A stretch of 5,616 nucleotides of DNA, taken from assembly GCA_016764155.1 (NCBI GenBank), contig JAESSK010000081.1, positions 1,992 through 7,607 on the forward strand, read 5' to 3'. The notes under the pieces were generated by a model that was given only the letters and a program-made list of their open reading frames with translations, had not been told where the DNA came from and did not search any database. The stretch is from Rhizobiaceae bacterium. GTDB lineage: Bacteria; Pseudomonadota; Alphaproteobacteria; Rhizobiales; Rhizobiaceae. The translations under genes were made by a program, and so were the position numbers. Shown in pieces: positions 1 through 5,616 of this stretch; position 1 is the first letter of the stretch; each line of letters begins with the position of its first letter.

Positions 1-455
1 GTACATACATACGCAGCAGCATATTGGCCCAGTCCTGGCTCTCAGTACCACCGGCTCCCGAATGGACTTCCAAATAGCAGTCATTGCCGTCTACTTCGCC
101 GGAAAGAAGTGCTGCCGTTTGGCGGCGGCCCATATCTTCGCTCATATCCGCGATTGATGCTTCAGCATCGTTCACGACGCTCTCATCACCCTCTTCCTCG
201 CCCATTTCGATCAGTTCGATATTGTCGGAAAGATCGGTCTCGATCGATTTGATGGTGGAGATGCTGGTTTCCAATTGCTGGCGTTCGCGCATCAGCTTTT
301 GGGCTTCGTCAGGCGAATTCCAAAGTTCTGGGTCTTCGGCTTTTGCGTTTAGAAATTCCAGCCGTGCAAGCGATTTATCCCAGTCAAAGATGCCTCCTCA
401 GCAGGCTGACTGCTTGTTTAATCTCATTGATGATCGATTGCGTTTCCGCTCGCAT
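1..455 (-). CDS. prfB: Peptide chain release factor 2 (RF2), 5' part, with programmed +1 frameshift
   Basis: RF2 recognises UGA and UAA stop codons in the ribosomal A site and triggers peptide release. The ATG at 455-453 opens a 23-codon frame (MRAETQSIINEIKQAVSLLR..) that ends at an in-frame TGA (386-384). Skipping one base there joins it to a frame open to the window edge, starting DWDKSLARLEFLNAKAEDPELW. The joined product, 151 residues here, reads as the RF2 N-terminal helical domain followed by the start of the PCRF domain, with the family signature GAGGTESQDWANMLLRMY at the edge. The SPF codon-recognition motif and the GGQ loop lie outside the window. The start is supported by AGGA at 465-462, six bases upstream. 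The frame is also open further upstream (to 722), but that part overlaps mrcA in another frame and reads as noise. The gene follows mrcA by 118 bp and may have its own promoter. Identification is secure. Confidence 0.96.
383..398 (-). promoter_or_regulatory. prfB: prfB programmed +1 ribosomal frameshift site
   Basis: Read on the minus strand, the site is AGG AGG CAT CTT TGA C. It has the three elements of the classical prfB recoding signal: a Shine-Dalgarno-like AGGAGG (398-393), the slippery CTT codon (389-387) three bases later, and a TGA stop followed by C (386-383). In E. coli the same spacing is used, and slow termination at UGA by scarce RF2 lets the peptidyl-tRNA on CUU slip forward one base to UUU. 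The sequence here matches that arrangement exactly, with a stronger SD-like hexamer than the E. coli AGGGGG. Inference: RF2 level controls its own synthesis. A sequencing error is unlikely because the motif is the canonical one. Confidence 0.95.
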
Positions 456-461
456 GGCAAT

Positions 462-465
462 TCCT
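462..465 (-). promoter_or_regulatory. prfB: prfB ribosome binding site
   Basis: AGGA on the minus strand lies six bases before the ATG at 455-453. This supports that start over any upstream codon in the long open frame that overlaps the mrcA 3' end. Confidence 0.6.
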
Positions 466-498
466 AGGGTTGAGGAGAATTTCGTCCAATTCCTGCCG

Positions 499-527
499 AA
501 CATAATCTTCCGGCAAACAGATGTAAA
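499..527 (-). promoter_or_regulatory. Candidate sigma70-type promoter for prfB
   Basis: On the minus strand, TTTACA (527-522, five of six matches to TTGACA) is separated by 17 bases from TATGTT (504-499, four of six matches to TATAAT). Initiation would fall near 492-490, giving a leader of roughly 35 nt to the prfB ATG. An imperfect inverted repeat (TGCCGGA at 515-509 and TTCGGCA at 500-494, loop of eight, one G-T pair) overlaps the -10 region. It has no T-run after it, so it does not look like an intrinsic terminator. The promoter is a sequence match only; read-through from mrcA could also supply prfB transcripts. Confidence 0.35.
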
Positions 528-562
528 CCGAATAGGTCGTAAGGATTTGGGTTCAAATGTCT

Positions 563-579
563 TTCTAGAGCTTCTAGAA
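563..579. repeat. Perfect 7-bp inverted repeat over the mrcA stop codon
   Basis: TTCTAGA - GCT - TCTAGAA is a perfect inverted repeat with a 3-base centre. It includes the mrcA TAG stop (576-574) and a second in-frame TAG (567-565), so the gene ends TTC TAG AAG CTC TAG. No T-run follows on the minus strand, so it is not a standard intrinsic terminator. It may form a small hairpin at the mRNA end of mrcA, or may simply result from the two TCTAGA palindromes. Confidence 0.6.
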
Positions 580-3051
580 CAAGCCACCGGTTCCAGATGA
601 AACGGCACGGTTTGCATCGGGCGATACCGGCAATCCATCGATGCCAAGTTCGTCTGCAAAACCGATAACGGAAAAAGAGGTCGGCGGATTTGTGCCGGGT
701 TTGAACGCTTCCATGATGACACCGGGTTCGCCGGCTCTGGCCAGCAGGCCAGTTTTGCCGTTGATTGGTAATAGTTTCAGACCACGGGGAACACGGAAAT
801 CTACCGGTTTTTTTCCTTCCAGGGCCGATTTCATGAAAGCAGTGAAGATTGGGGCAGCGAGGCCACCGCCCGTGCTGCTTCTGCCCATAGATTTAGGCGT
901 ATCAAAACCAATATAAAGACCGGCAACCAAATCGGGTGTATAACCGACAAACCAAGCGTCTTTATAATCGTTAGTGGTGCCGGTTTTACCAGCAACCGGA
1001 ACATTCAATTGCCTAACGACAGCGGCAGTACCGCGTTGAACAACACCTTCCATCATTGAGGTGATTTGATAAGCGGTCATGGGATCAAGCACCTGCTCGC
1101 GGGTATCTTCAAGCTCGGGCTCTTCTTGCCCATGCCAGTTTTGTGCGTTGCAGGTTGAACAAATGCGCTCTTCGTGTTTAAAAATTGTTTTGCCGTAGCG
1201 GTCCTGAATTCTATCGATCAGCGATGGCGTGATCTGCTTGCCACCATTGGCCAGAACCGAATAGGCCGACACCATGCGCATGACGGTGGTTTCACCTGAT
1301 CCAAGCGACATGGAAAGCACGGGCAACATTTTGTCGTAGACACCAAATTTTTCGGCATATTCTGCCACCAGCGGCATGCCCATATCTTTGGCCAGACGCA
1401 CAGTCATCAGATTTCGGGATTTTTCAATACCACGGCGAAGGGTTGAAGGGCCTGCTGTTTTGCCACCATAGTTTTTGGGTTCCCAATAACCAAGACGGCC
1501 GCCCTGATTAATCCGGATTGGTGCATCAAGCACCACCGAAGACGGGGTGTAGCCATTATCAAGTGCGGCGGCATAAACGAACGGCTTGAACGAAGAGCCG
1601 GGCTGACGATAGGCTTGGGTCGCACGGTTGAATTGAGAATCCGAGAATGAGAAACCGCCAGCCATGGCAAGCACCCTGCCCGTATGGGGATCCATCGCGA
1701 CAAATGCTCCCGAAATCTTCGGTTTTTGGCGGAACTGATATCTTATGGAACCGGTTTCGTCTTCTTCCATCTGTTCGACGAAAATCACATCACCGACCTG
1801 AAATATATCGTCAACGCCTTTGGCAGTGCGATTTTTTTCATCTTTAATGCGAATGCTCTTTGCCCATTTCATATCTTTGAGCTCAATTTGTACGGTCTTG
1901 CGTTCGGTAGAAAGCGCGCCGGAAGTTTCCTTCTTGGGCTTGATGCCGACGGATGCTCCTTCCTTTTCTGTTGCCAGGACCACAGCAAGCTTCCATTCAG
2001 GCACATCGGCCAGGCCTTTGACCTTGGCGAGGGATATGCCCCAATCTTCGCCCAATTCGATTTGGTTGAATGGACCGCGATAACCGCGCGCAATGTCGAA
2101 TTTAATAAGGCCATCCATCAGCGCTTTACGGGCTTTTACCTGCAATTGCGGATCGAGAGTGGTGCGGATGGAAAGTCCACCTTCATAAAGGGCGGTTTGG
2201 CCGTATCGTGTAACGATTTCGCGGCGAACTTCTTCCGAGAAATATTCAGAGGCAACCAAATAAGTAGAGGCTCTGCGCCTCGGGTTAACACCCAGTTCAT
2301 GGGTCTTGGCCTTTTCGCCTTCATCATAATTCACATAACCATTTTGAACCATGCGGTCGATTACCCAATTGCGCCGCTCGAGGGCTCGCTTGGTTTTCCT
2401 GAAGGGATGGTAGTTGTTAGGTGCTTTTGGAAGGGCAGCCAGATAAGCGGCCTCATGCAATTCGATTTCCTGTACGGCTTTATCGAAATAGGCAAGTGAC
2501 GCCCCCGCGACACCATAAGCGCCCAGCCCGAGGAAAATTTCGTTCAAATACAATTCCAAAATACGGTTTTTTGAATAAGCCTGCTCGATGCGTAGCGAAA
2601 GGATAGCTTCCTTGATTTTACGATCAAACGAACGCTCGTTGGATAACAGGAAGTTTTTGGCAACCTGTTGAGTGATTGTGGAAGCACCAATTGCCCGGCG
2701 GCCGGAACCATAATTTCGAATATTGGTAACCACAGCACGGGCAAGACCAGTTGGGTCAATGCCGATATGCTTATAAAAATTCTTGCCTTCTGCGGAAAGG
2801 AACGCGGCCTTGATGATTTCCGGCATAGCCTGAATCGGCAAATATAACCGACGCTCATGAGCATATTCGGCCATCAAATCCCCGTCACTTGCGTGAATAC
2901 GGGTGGTCACGGGCGGTTCGTAGGAATTGAGAACTTCAAAATCCGGCAGATCCTTGGATAATTCACTGATATACCAGCCAACGCCCGCGACTGCGGCGAT
3001 TGCAAACAGGATACCAATTCCGAAAAGATAACCGAATATTTTAAAAAACAT
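574..3051 (-). CDS. mrcA: Penicillin-binding protein 1A, bifunctional glycosyltransferase/transpeptidase
   Basis: This 825-residue class A PBP polymerises lipid II into glycan strands and crosslinks the stem peptides on the periplasmic face of the inner membrane. Residues about 7-27 form one signal-anchor helix. The GT51 domain follows: SAEGKNFYKH with catalytic Glu88, GASTITQQVAKN (122-133) and RKIKE (144-148, second conserved Glu148), then ILELYLNEIFLG. A linker/OB-like region occupies roughly 315-440. The transpeptidase domain has SSFK (nucleophile Ser486, Lys489), SRN (545-547) and KTGT (689-692), so the penicillin-binding site is complete. Length is normal for PBP1a. Two details stand out: the usual Asp after the catalytic Glu is Gly89, and a Cys631-x-x-Cys634 pair sits in the transpeptidase domain. 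The ATG at 3051 is chosen because the anchor helix starts directly after it; I see no clear Shine-Dalgarno. ponA is an alternative name. The gene lies between amiC and prfB on the same strand. Confidence 0.96.
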   Translation of the reverse strand: MFFKIFGYLFGIGILFAIAAVAGVGWYISELSKDLPDFEVLNSYEPPVTTRIHASDGDLMAEYAHERRLYLPIQAMPEIIKAAFLSAEGKNFYKHIGIDPTGLARAVVTNIRNYGSGRRAIGASTITQQVAKNFLLSNERSFDRKIKEAILSLRIEQAYSKNRILELYLNEIFLGLGAYGVAGASLAYFDKAVQEIELHEAAYLAALPKAPNNYHPFRKTKRALERRNWVIDRMVQNGYVNYDEGEKAKTHELGVNPRRRASTYLVASEYFSEEVRREIVTRYGQTALYEGGLSIRTTLDPQLQVKARKALMDGLIKFDIARGYRGPFNQIELGEDWGISLAKVKGLADVPEWKLAVVLATEKEGASVGIKPKKETSGALSTERKTVQIELKDMKWAKSIRIKDEKNRTAKGVDDIFQVGDVIFVEQMEEDETGSIRYQFRQKPKISGAFVAMDPHTGRVLAMAGGFSFSDSQFNRATQAYRQPGSSFKPFVYAAALDNGYTPSSVVLDAPIRINQGGRLGYWEPKNYGGKTAGPSTLRRGIEKSRNLMTVRLAKDMGMPLVAEYAEKFGVYDKMLPVLSMSLGSGETTVMRMVSAYSVLANGGKQITPSLIDRIQDRYGKTIFKHEERICSTCNAQNWHGQEEPELEDTREQVLDPMTAYQITSMMEGVVQRGTAAVVRQLNVPVAGKTGTTNDYKDAWFVGYTPDLVAGLYIGFDTPKSMGRSSTGGGLAAPIFTAFMKSALEGKKPVDFRVPRGLKLLPINGKTGLLARAGEPGVIMEAFKPGTNPPTSFSVIGFADELGIDGLPVSPDANRAVSSGTGGLF

Positions 3052-3247
3052 TTATTTGGGTTTCGCTTTTATTGCGTTTGATCGACGTGATTGGTGATTT
3101 TCACCACAACAGTTGGCCAGCATTCATATCCGCAGTCAGCACTATTTTCAGTAGTTAGCACCAAGGAATGTCTAATTCCGAATACATAGAATCATTAGCA
3201 TAATCATTGCGGAAAAAATATGGCCGAAAGGGTGTCGTTGTCTTAAA
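3052..3247. other. amiC-mrcA spacer
   Basis: This 196-bp non-coding gap separates amiC from mrcA, both read leftwards. It contains a perfect 15-nt inverted repeat (3092-3106), a smaller one (GGAAT - gtcta - ATTCC, 3165-3179), and a direct repeat of AATCATT at 3190-3196 and 3202-3208. I found neither a GC-rich hairpin with T-run after amiC nor a good -35/-10 pair for mrcA, so I cannot say whether the two genes are co-transcribed. Confidence 0.6.
3092..3106. repeat. Perfect inverted repeat upstream of mrcA
   Basis: TGGTGA - TTT - TCACCA has six perfectly paired bases around a 3-base centre, 41 bp before the mrcA start. It could be an operator in DNA or a short hairpin in the mrcA leader. It lacks a following T-run on the minus strand, which argues against a terminator. 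Confidence 0.55.
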
Positions 3248-4525
3248 TTATGGCAATCTTGGCTTGAAAAACTTCATGACGGCGGCACTAACTGATTGTG
3301 CCACTTTGGCCTGCCATTTTTCTGATTGCATCAGCTTTTCATCCTGCTTGTTGGATAAATACCCCAGTTCAAGCAATATGCTGGGCACTTCAGGGGCTTT
3401 TAGAACGCCAAAAGCGGCATAACGTTGCGGGTTTTTTATGAGGTTTATCTGGTTTTTAAGGACACTGGATAAAATCCCTGAAAAATGGCGTGAAAACCGG
3501 ATTGTTTCACGCGCTGTAAGTTCCGCCAGAATATCGGTTACAACTTCCTCTTCTTCCGGCAGGGCAAGCCCTGCGACAAGATCGGAGAGGTTTTCCGATG
3601 CTGCCAGCCTTGCGGATAAATTATCCGATGCTTTTTTAGAAAGCGTATAAATGGTTGAACCGCGCACATGGCGCTGGGCAAGGCTGTCGGCGTGGATGGA
3701 TATAAACAAATCGGCATGCGCCCGGCGGGTGAAATCCACCCTTTGACGAAGGGAAACAAAAACGTCCTCATCGCGGGTCAATTCAACATCGAAGATGCCT
3801 AATTTTTGCAATTCTACCTTGATTTGTTGGGCAACAGCTAGTGTGACGTCTTTTTCTACGGTCCCCCTCACCCCAGACGCGCCACCATCAATGCCGCCAT
3901 GGCCGGGATCGACGACGATCTTGAAACGGCCATTGTTTCTTTTCCCCCGGTATACGCGGTCGCCCTTGGTCACAACATCGCCGCTAACCCCGCGAATTTC
4001 ACTTTGTTTTTGGATTAAGCTGGCAAATTCTGCTGGCGGAACGGCCTCAATATCAAGGATTAAGCGATGGCCGTCGCCATTTTTTAAGGGGGTAATTTCC
4101 CGGTGGTTCACCTTGGCCGGTTTTTTGAGGCTGATAACAATGCGGGTCGTATCTTTTGAAATTGCACCATGGCGCACAAAAGTAATTAAGCCCCGCGGTT
4201 CAAAACCGCTGTTTTTTGCGAAACTGAACACGGTTCTGGGCAATTCGATAACAATACGGCTGGGTTGGTCCATATATAGGATTTTGGCTGAAATGAGCGT
4301 GTCAAAATCGATCAATATGCGGGTGCTCGCCTCATCGCCCATGATGCGGGCGGCAAATCCTACTGCACCTACTTTATTTGGCGCAGAGAGTGGGGATTGC
4401 GCATGGCCAATAGCCGAAAATGACAGAAAAACAGTCCCAAAAGCCAGCAAGTATGCCAAAACCCTGACTGAATGGCACGAAGTGCGGCAAATCTTGACAA
4501 AAAGAGCAAGGACGAGAGACAGCAA
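3248..4525 (-). CDS. amiC: N-acetylmuramoyl-L-alanine amidase with AMIN domain, exported, zinc-dependent
   Basis: This 425-residue periplasmic amidase cleaves the bond between N-acetylmuramic acid and L-alanine, splitting septal peptidoglycan during cell separation. The hydrophobic stretch at about 23-39, ending in GHA-QSP, looks like a signal peptide cleaved near residue 43. An AMIN domain (about 52-160) should target it to the wall. The Amidase_3 domain (about 203-420) shows the zinc ligands His209 (DPGHGGIDGG), Glu224 (GTVEKD) and His278 (ISIHAD), plus catalytic Glu386 (LLELGYLSN). A charged helical insert at about 298-357 resembles the autoinhibitory helix of amidases activated by EnvC/NlpD-type LytM proteins, so such activation is inferred. 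The start at 4525 is a TTG; AAAGG lies ten bases upstream. Another in-frame TTG (Leu23) would give a minimal signal peptide. The exact start is therefore uncertain, the function is not. mrcA follows 196 bp downstream. Confidence 0.93.
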   Translation of the reverse strand: MLSLVLALFVKICRTSCHSVRVLAYLLAFGTVFLSFSAIGHAQSPLSAPNKVGAVGFAARIMGDEASTRILIDFDTLISAKILYMDQPSRIVIELPRTVFSFAKNSGFEPRGLITFVRHGAISKDTTRIVISLKKPAKVNHREITPLKNGDGHRLILDIEAVPPAEFASLIQKQSEIRGVSGDVVTKGDRVYRGKRNNGRFKIVVDPGHGGIDGGASGVRGTVEKDVTLAVAQQIKVELQKLGIFDVELTRDEDVFVSLRQRVDFTRRAHADLFISIHADSLAQRHVRGSTIYTLSKKASDNLSARLAASENLSDLVAGLALPEEEEVVTDILAELTARETIRFSRHFSGILSSVLKNQINLIKNPQRYAAFGVLKAPEVPSILLELGYLSNKQDEKLMQSEKWQAKVAQSVSAAVMKFFKPRLP

Positions 4526-4831
4526 GAAAGTTATACCTTTAATATAAAACGACTCATTTTTTGCATTTAGTTGGCTGCATTAACAGCCAGTCTGGTAAAC
4601 TCACTGTTAAAACTCAAATATACTTGGCAGAGGAAAAAGGGCGAAAAACCTTGGCAAGCACTGGTTATGGCACATTTTGTGGCAAATTGTTTACGATGAA
4701 GTGTACGATGGATTTTATTTCCTTGTATTAATCACGCCTTTTGCATATCTATAAATTGTTGGATTTAAAATCAAAATGCTTTCTGACAGCGGTACGAGGT
4801 AAAATTACGACTGTCCGGGTTTTGTACAAAA
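4526..4831. other. Divergent intergenic region, amiC side
   Basis: About 300 bp without a supportable gene lie between amiC and the candidate rne promoter. It is AT-rich and holds several short repeats: inverted repeats at 4572-4589 and 4580-4610, four TGGCA copies on the plus strand (4625, 4652, 4668, 4680), and TACGATG twice with a 12-bp period (4692-4698, 4704-4710). GATTT-A-AAATC (4762-4772) is a perfect small palindrome. I could not find a convincing -35/-10 pair for amiC. A plus-strand open frame beginning with TTG at 4741 has no recognisable protein character. Confidence 0.55.
4572..4610. repeat. Overlapping inverted repeats upstream of amiC
   Basis: TGGCTG - CATTAA - CAGCCA (4572-4589) is a perfect 6-bp stem with a 6-base loop. 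Overlapping it, TTAACAG (4580-4586) is the exact reverse complement of CTGTTAA (4604-4610), with 17 bases between. CCAG-T-CTGG sits inside that spacer. The cluster lies 47-85 bp before the TTG start of amiC, where an operator or leader hairpin would be expected. Pairing is seen in the sequence; any regulatory role is inference. Confidence 0.5.
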
Positions 4832-4859
4832 TTCGCATTGGTCGGGTTGCACATATAAT
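4832..4859 (+). promoter_or_regulatory. Candidate rne promoter
   Basis: A perfect TATAAT -10 hexamer (4854-4859) is preceded, after 16 bases, by TTCGCA (4832-4837, four of six matches to TTGACA). Transcription would begin near 4866. It is the best promoter-like sequence on the plus strand between amiC and rne. The -35 is weak and the spacer short, so the -10 carries most of the support. Confidence 0.45.
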
Positions 4860-4865
4860 AACGGC

Positions 4866-5362
4866 TGAGGGGCACGCTAGAAATGGCGCTCCTGTATGTG
4901 ATTTATTATTACTCGCAGTAAAGTTTTATTGCCGCCGGAAAGAAAATTCAACGAAAAATTCGCGCTTTTTCTTGATTCTGTTGAGACAGTTTAATCGGGA
5001 TAGAGGCATCGATACTGCGTTTTCAAGCACCACGATGAAGTGGCTGGGAACGCATCACCGATCAGGACAACGCACGATTATGTAGCGTTGAACGATCTTT
5101 ATGTAACTAAGAGTGGATGGAACCGCTGAAATGAGTATGGAAAGTCAGAAAAGGAGCCGGAATATTCCCGCGCGCCCCTTTGCCCTTTTGGGTATGTTAT
5201 CTGACCCGCTCAGTCGGTTCGCTCCCGCTTTTGCAATTGCAAACCTTTTCCGGAATTTAATCACCAGCCTTCTACTTGCTGTTGATCGAACGATTTTGTT
5301 TGAACCACGAGAGATTGTGTTAAAACGATCGTCCGGATCCGCGTTTGCGGAGATAATGAATA
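4866..5362 (+). promoter_or_regulatory. Putative long 5' leader of rne
   Basis: If the promoter at 4832-4859 is used, rne mRNA begins with a leader of about 500 nt. No gene with recognisable protein character lies here. Small potential hairpins include GAAAAA-ttcgcgc-TTTTTC (4953-4971), the palindrome GGAATATTCC (5159-5168), CTGA-cccgc-TCAG (5201-5213), ACGATCGT (5325-5332) and the ribosome-site hairpin at 5338-5351. In E. coli the rne leader is also long (about 360 nt) and carries structures through which RNase E controls decay of its own mRNA. A similar role here is an inference from position and length, not from sequence similarity. Confidence 0.4.
5338..5352 (+). promoter_or_regulatory. 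rne: rne ribosome binding site within a small hairpin
   Basis: The likely Shine-Dalgarno GGAG (5349-5352) lies ten bases before the ATG. Its first three bases form the 3' arm of a perfect hairpin, TCCGC - gttt - GCGGA (5338-5351), with four GC pairs and one TA pair. When folded, the hairpin would hide the site from the ribosome, which could limit translation of rne. Confidence 0.5.
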
Positions 5363-5616
5363 ATGGCTACCAACAAGATGTTAATAGACGCCTCCCACCC
5401 GGAAGAAACCCGGGTAGCGGTAGTGCGCGGCAATCGTGTAGAAGAATTTGATTTCGAGAGCCAGGAGAAAAGACAACTCCGTGGCAATATATATCTGGCG
5501 AAAGTTACCCGTGTAGAGCCTTCTCTACAGGCCGCTTTTGTAGATTATGGTGGCAATCGCCACGGCTTTTTAGCCTTTAGCGAAATCCACCCGGATTATT
5601 ACCAAATCCCTGTTGC
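5363..5616 (+). CDS. rne: Ribonuclease E, N-terminal part
   Basis: RNase E is the essential endoribonuclease that starts mRNA decay and processes rRNA and tRNA precursors; in proteobacteria it scaffolds the degradosome. The 84 complete codons begin MATNKMLIDASHPEETRVAV, then the start of the S1 domain: RGNIYLAKVTRVEPSLQAAF, VDYGGNRHGFLAFSEIHP. Phe59 and Phe69 align with E. coli Phe57 and Phe67, which stack on RNA in the S1 pocket. The opening MLIDASHPEETRV is characteristic of alphaproteobacterial RNase E. The ATG at 5363 matches the family start; an ATG at 5356 is in another frame. The catalytic DNase I-like domain and the scaffold lie beyond the window. RNase G shares the fold, but this N-terminus and gene neighbourhood favour RNase E. 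The gene is transcribed away from amiC. Confidence 0.95.
   Translation, partial: MATNKMLIDASHPEETRVAVVRGNRVEEFDFESQEKRQLRGNIYLAKVTRVEPSLQAAFVDYGGNRHGFLAFSEIHPDYYQIPV

Noticed and set aside
494..515. Possible intrinsic terminator between mrcA and prfB
   Set aside because: The 7-bp stem has no T-run on either strand and overlaps a better-supported promoter -10 box.
384..722. Upstream extension of the prfB zero frame to an ATG at 722
   Set aside because: It overlaps the mrcA 3' end in another frame and reads as noise. RF2 similarity begins exactly at the ATG at 455, which has its own AGGA.
1684..2499. Long plus-strand open frame of 271 codons opposite mrcA
   Set aside because: It is the antisense shadow of the securely identified PBP1a gene and shows no motif of its own.
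3795..4547. Plus-strand open frame of 250 codons opposite amiC
   Set aside because: Antisense to the amidase, whose zinc and catalytic residues are all in place. The composition is that of a shadow frame.
4668..4684. Possible sigma54 promoter, TGGCAC followed by TGGCAA
   Set aside because: The spacing from GG to GC is one base too long for the strict -24/-12 geometry, and the -12 element lacks TTGC.
3189..4978. GANTC (CcrM methylation) sites in intergenic DNA: 3189-3193, 4551-4555, 4974-4978
   Set aside because: Their number is about what chance predicts for this length, and others lie inside coding sequence, so no cell-cycle control is claimed.
4741..5085. Plus-strand open frame of 114 codons starting with TTG
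   Set aside because: The best rne promoter lies inside it, and it has no ribosome site and no coherent protein character.
5113..5451. Plus-strand open frame of 112 codons starting with GTG, running into rne in another frame
   Set aside because: No clear ribosome site, no recognised motif, and it overlaps the secure rne start by 89 bases. It reads as chance open sequence in the leader.

Overview
This window looks like core chromosome from an alphaproteobacterium, most likely of the Hyphomicrobiales (Rhizobiales). The evidence is the gene order prfB - mrcA - amiC on the minus strand with rne diverging on the plus strand, the RNase E N-terminus, and the layout of the PBP1a. Base composition looks moderate by eye, lower than in typical soil rhizobia. 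I see no mobile elements, tRNA, rRNA or CRISPR, and no sign of recent transfer.

Layout: (1) 1-455, minus: the 5' part of prfB (peptide chain release factor 2), carrying an intact programmed +1 frameshift site at codons 23-24. (2) 456-573: a 118-bp spacer with a plausible sigma70-type promoter for prfB. (3) 574-3051, minus: full-length mrcA/ponA, a bifunctional class A penicillin-binding protein (PBP1a). (4) 3052-3247: a 196-bp spacer with a perfect 15-nt inverted repeat. (5) 3248-4525, minus: amiC, an exported zinc N-acetylmuramoyl-L-alanine amidase with an AMIN domain; its start is uncertain (TTG). (6) 4526-5362: an 837-bp divergent intergenic region with inverted and direct repeats near amiC, a TATAAT promoter at 4832-4859, and an inferred leader of about 500 nt ahead of rne. 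(7) 5363-5616, plus: the first 84 codons of rne (ribonuclease E), running off the window.

How the genes relate: PBP1a builds and crosslinks peptidoglycan, and AmiC cuts stem peptides off glycan strands when daughter cells separate, so the two form an envelope synthesis/remodelling pair. prfB and rne are housekeeping genes for translation termination and RNA turnover. Both show signs of post-transcriptional self-control. For prfB this is clear: RF2 level sets frameshifting at an in-frame UGA. For rne it is inferred from a long leader and a small hairpin that covers the ribosome binding site. I did not find a convincing undescribed system. The most useful leads are the rne leader, the unusual amiC 5' end, and an Asp-to-Gly change next to the catalytic glutamate of the PBP1a glycosyltransferase.
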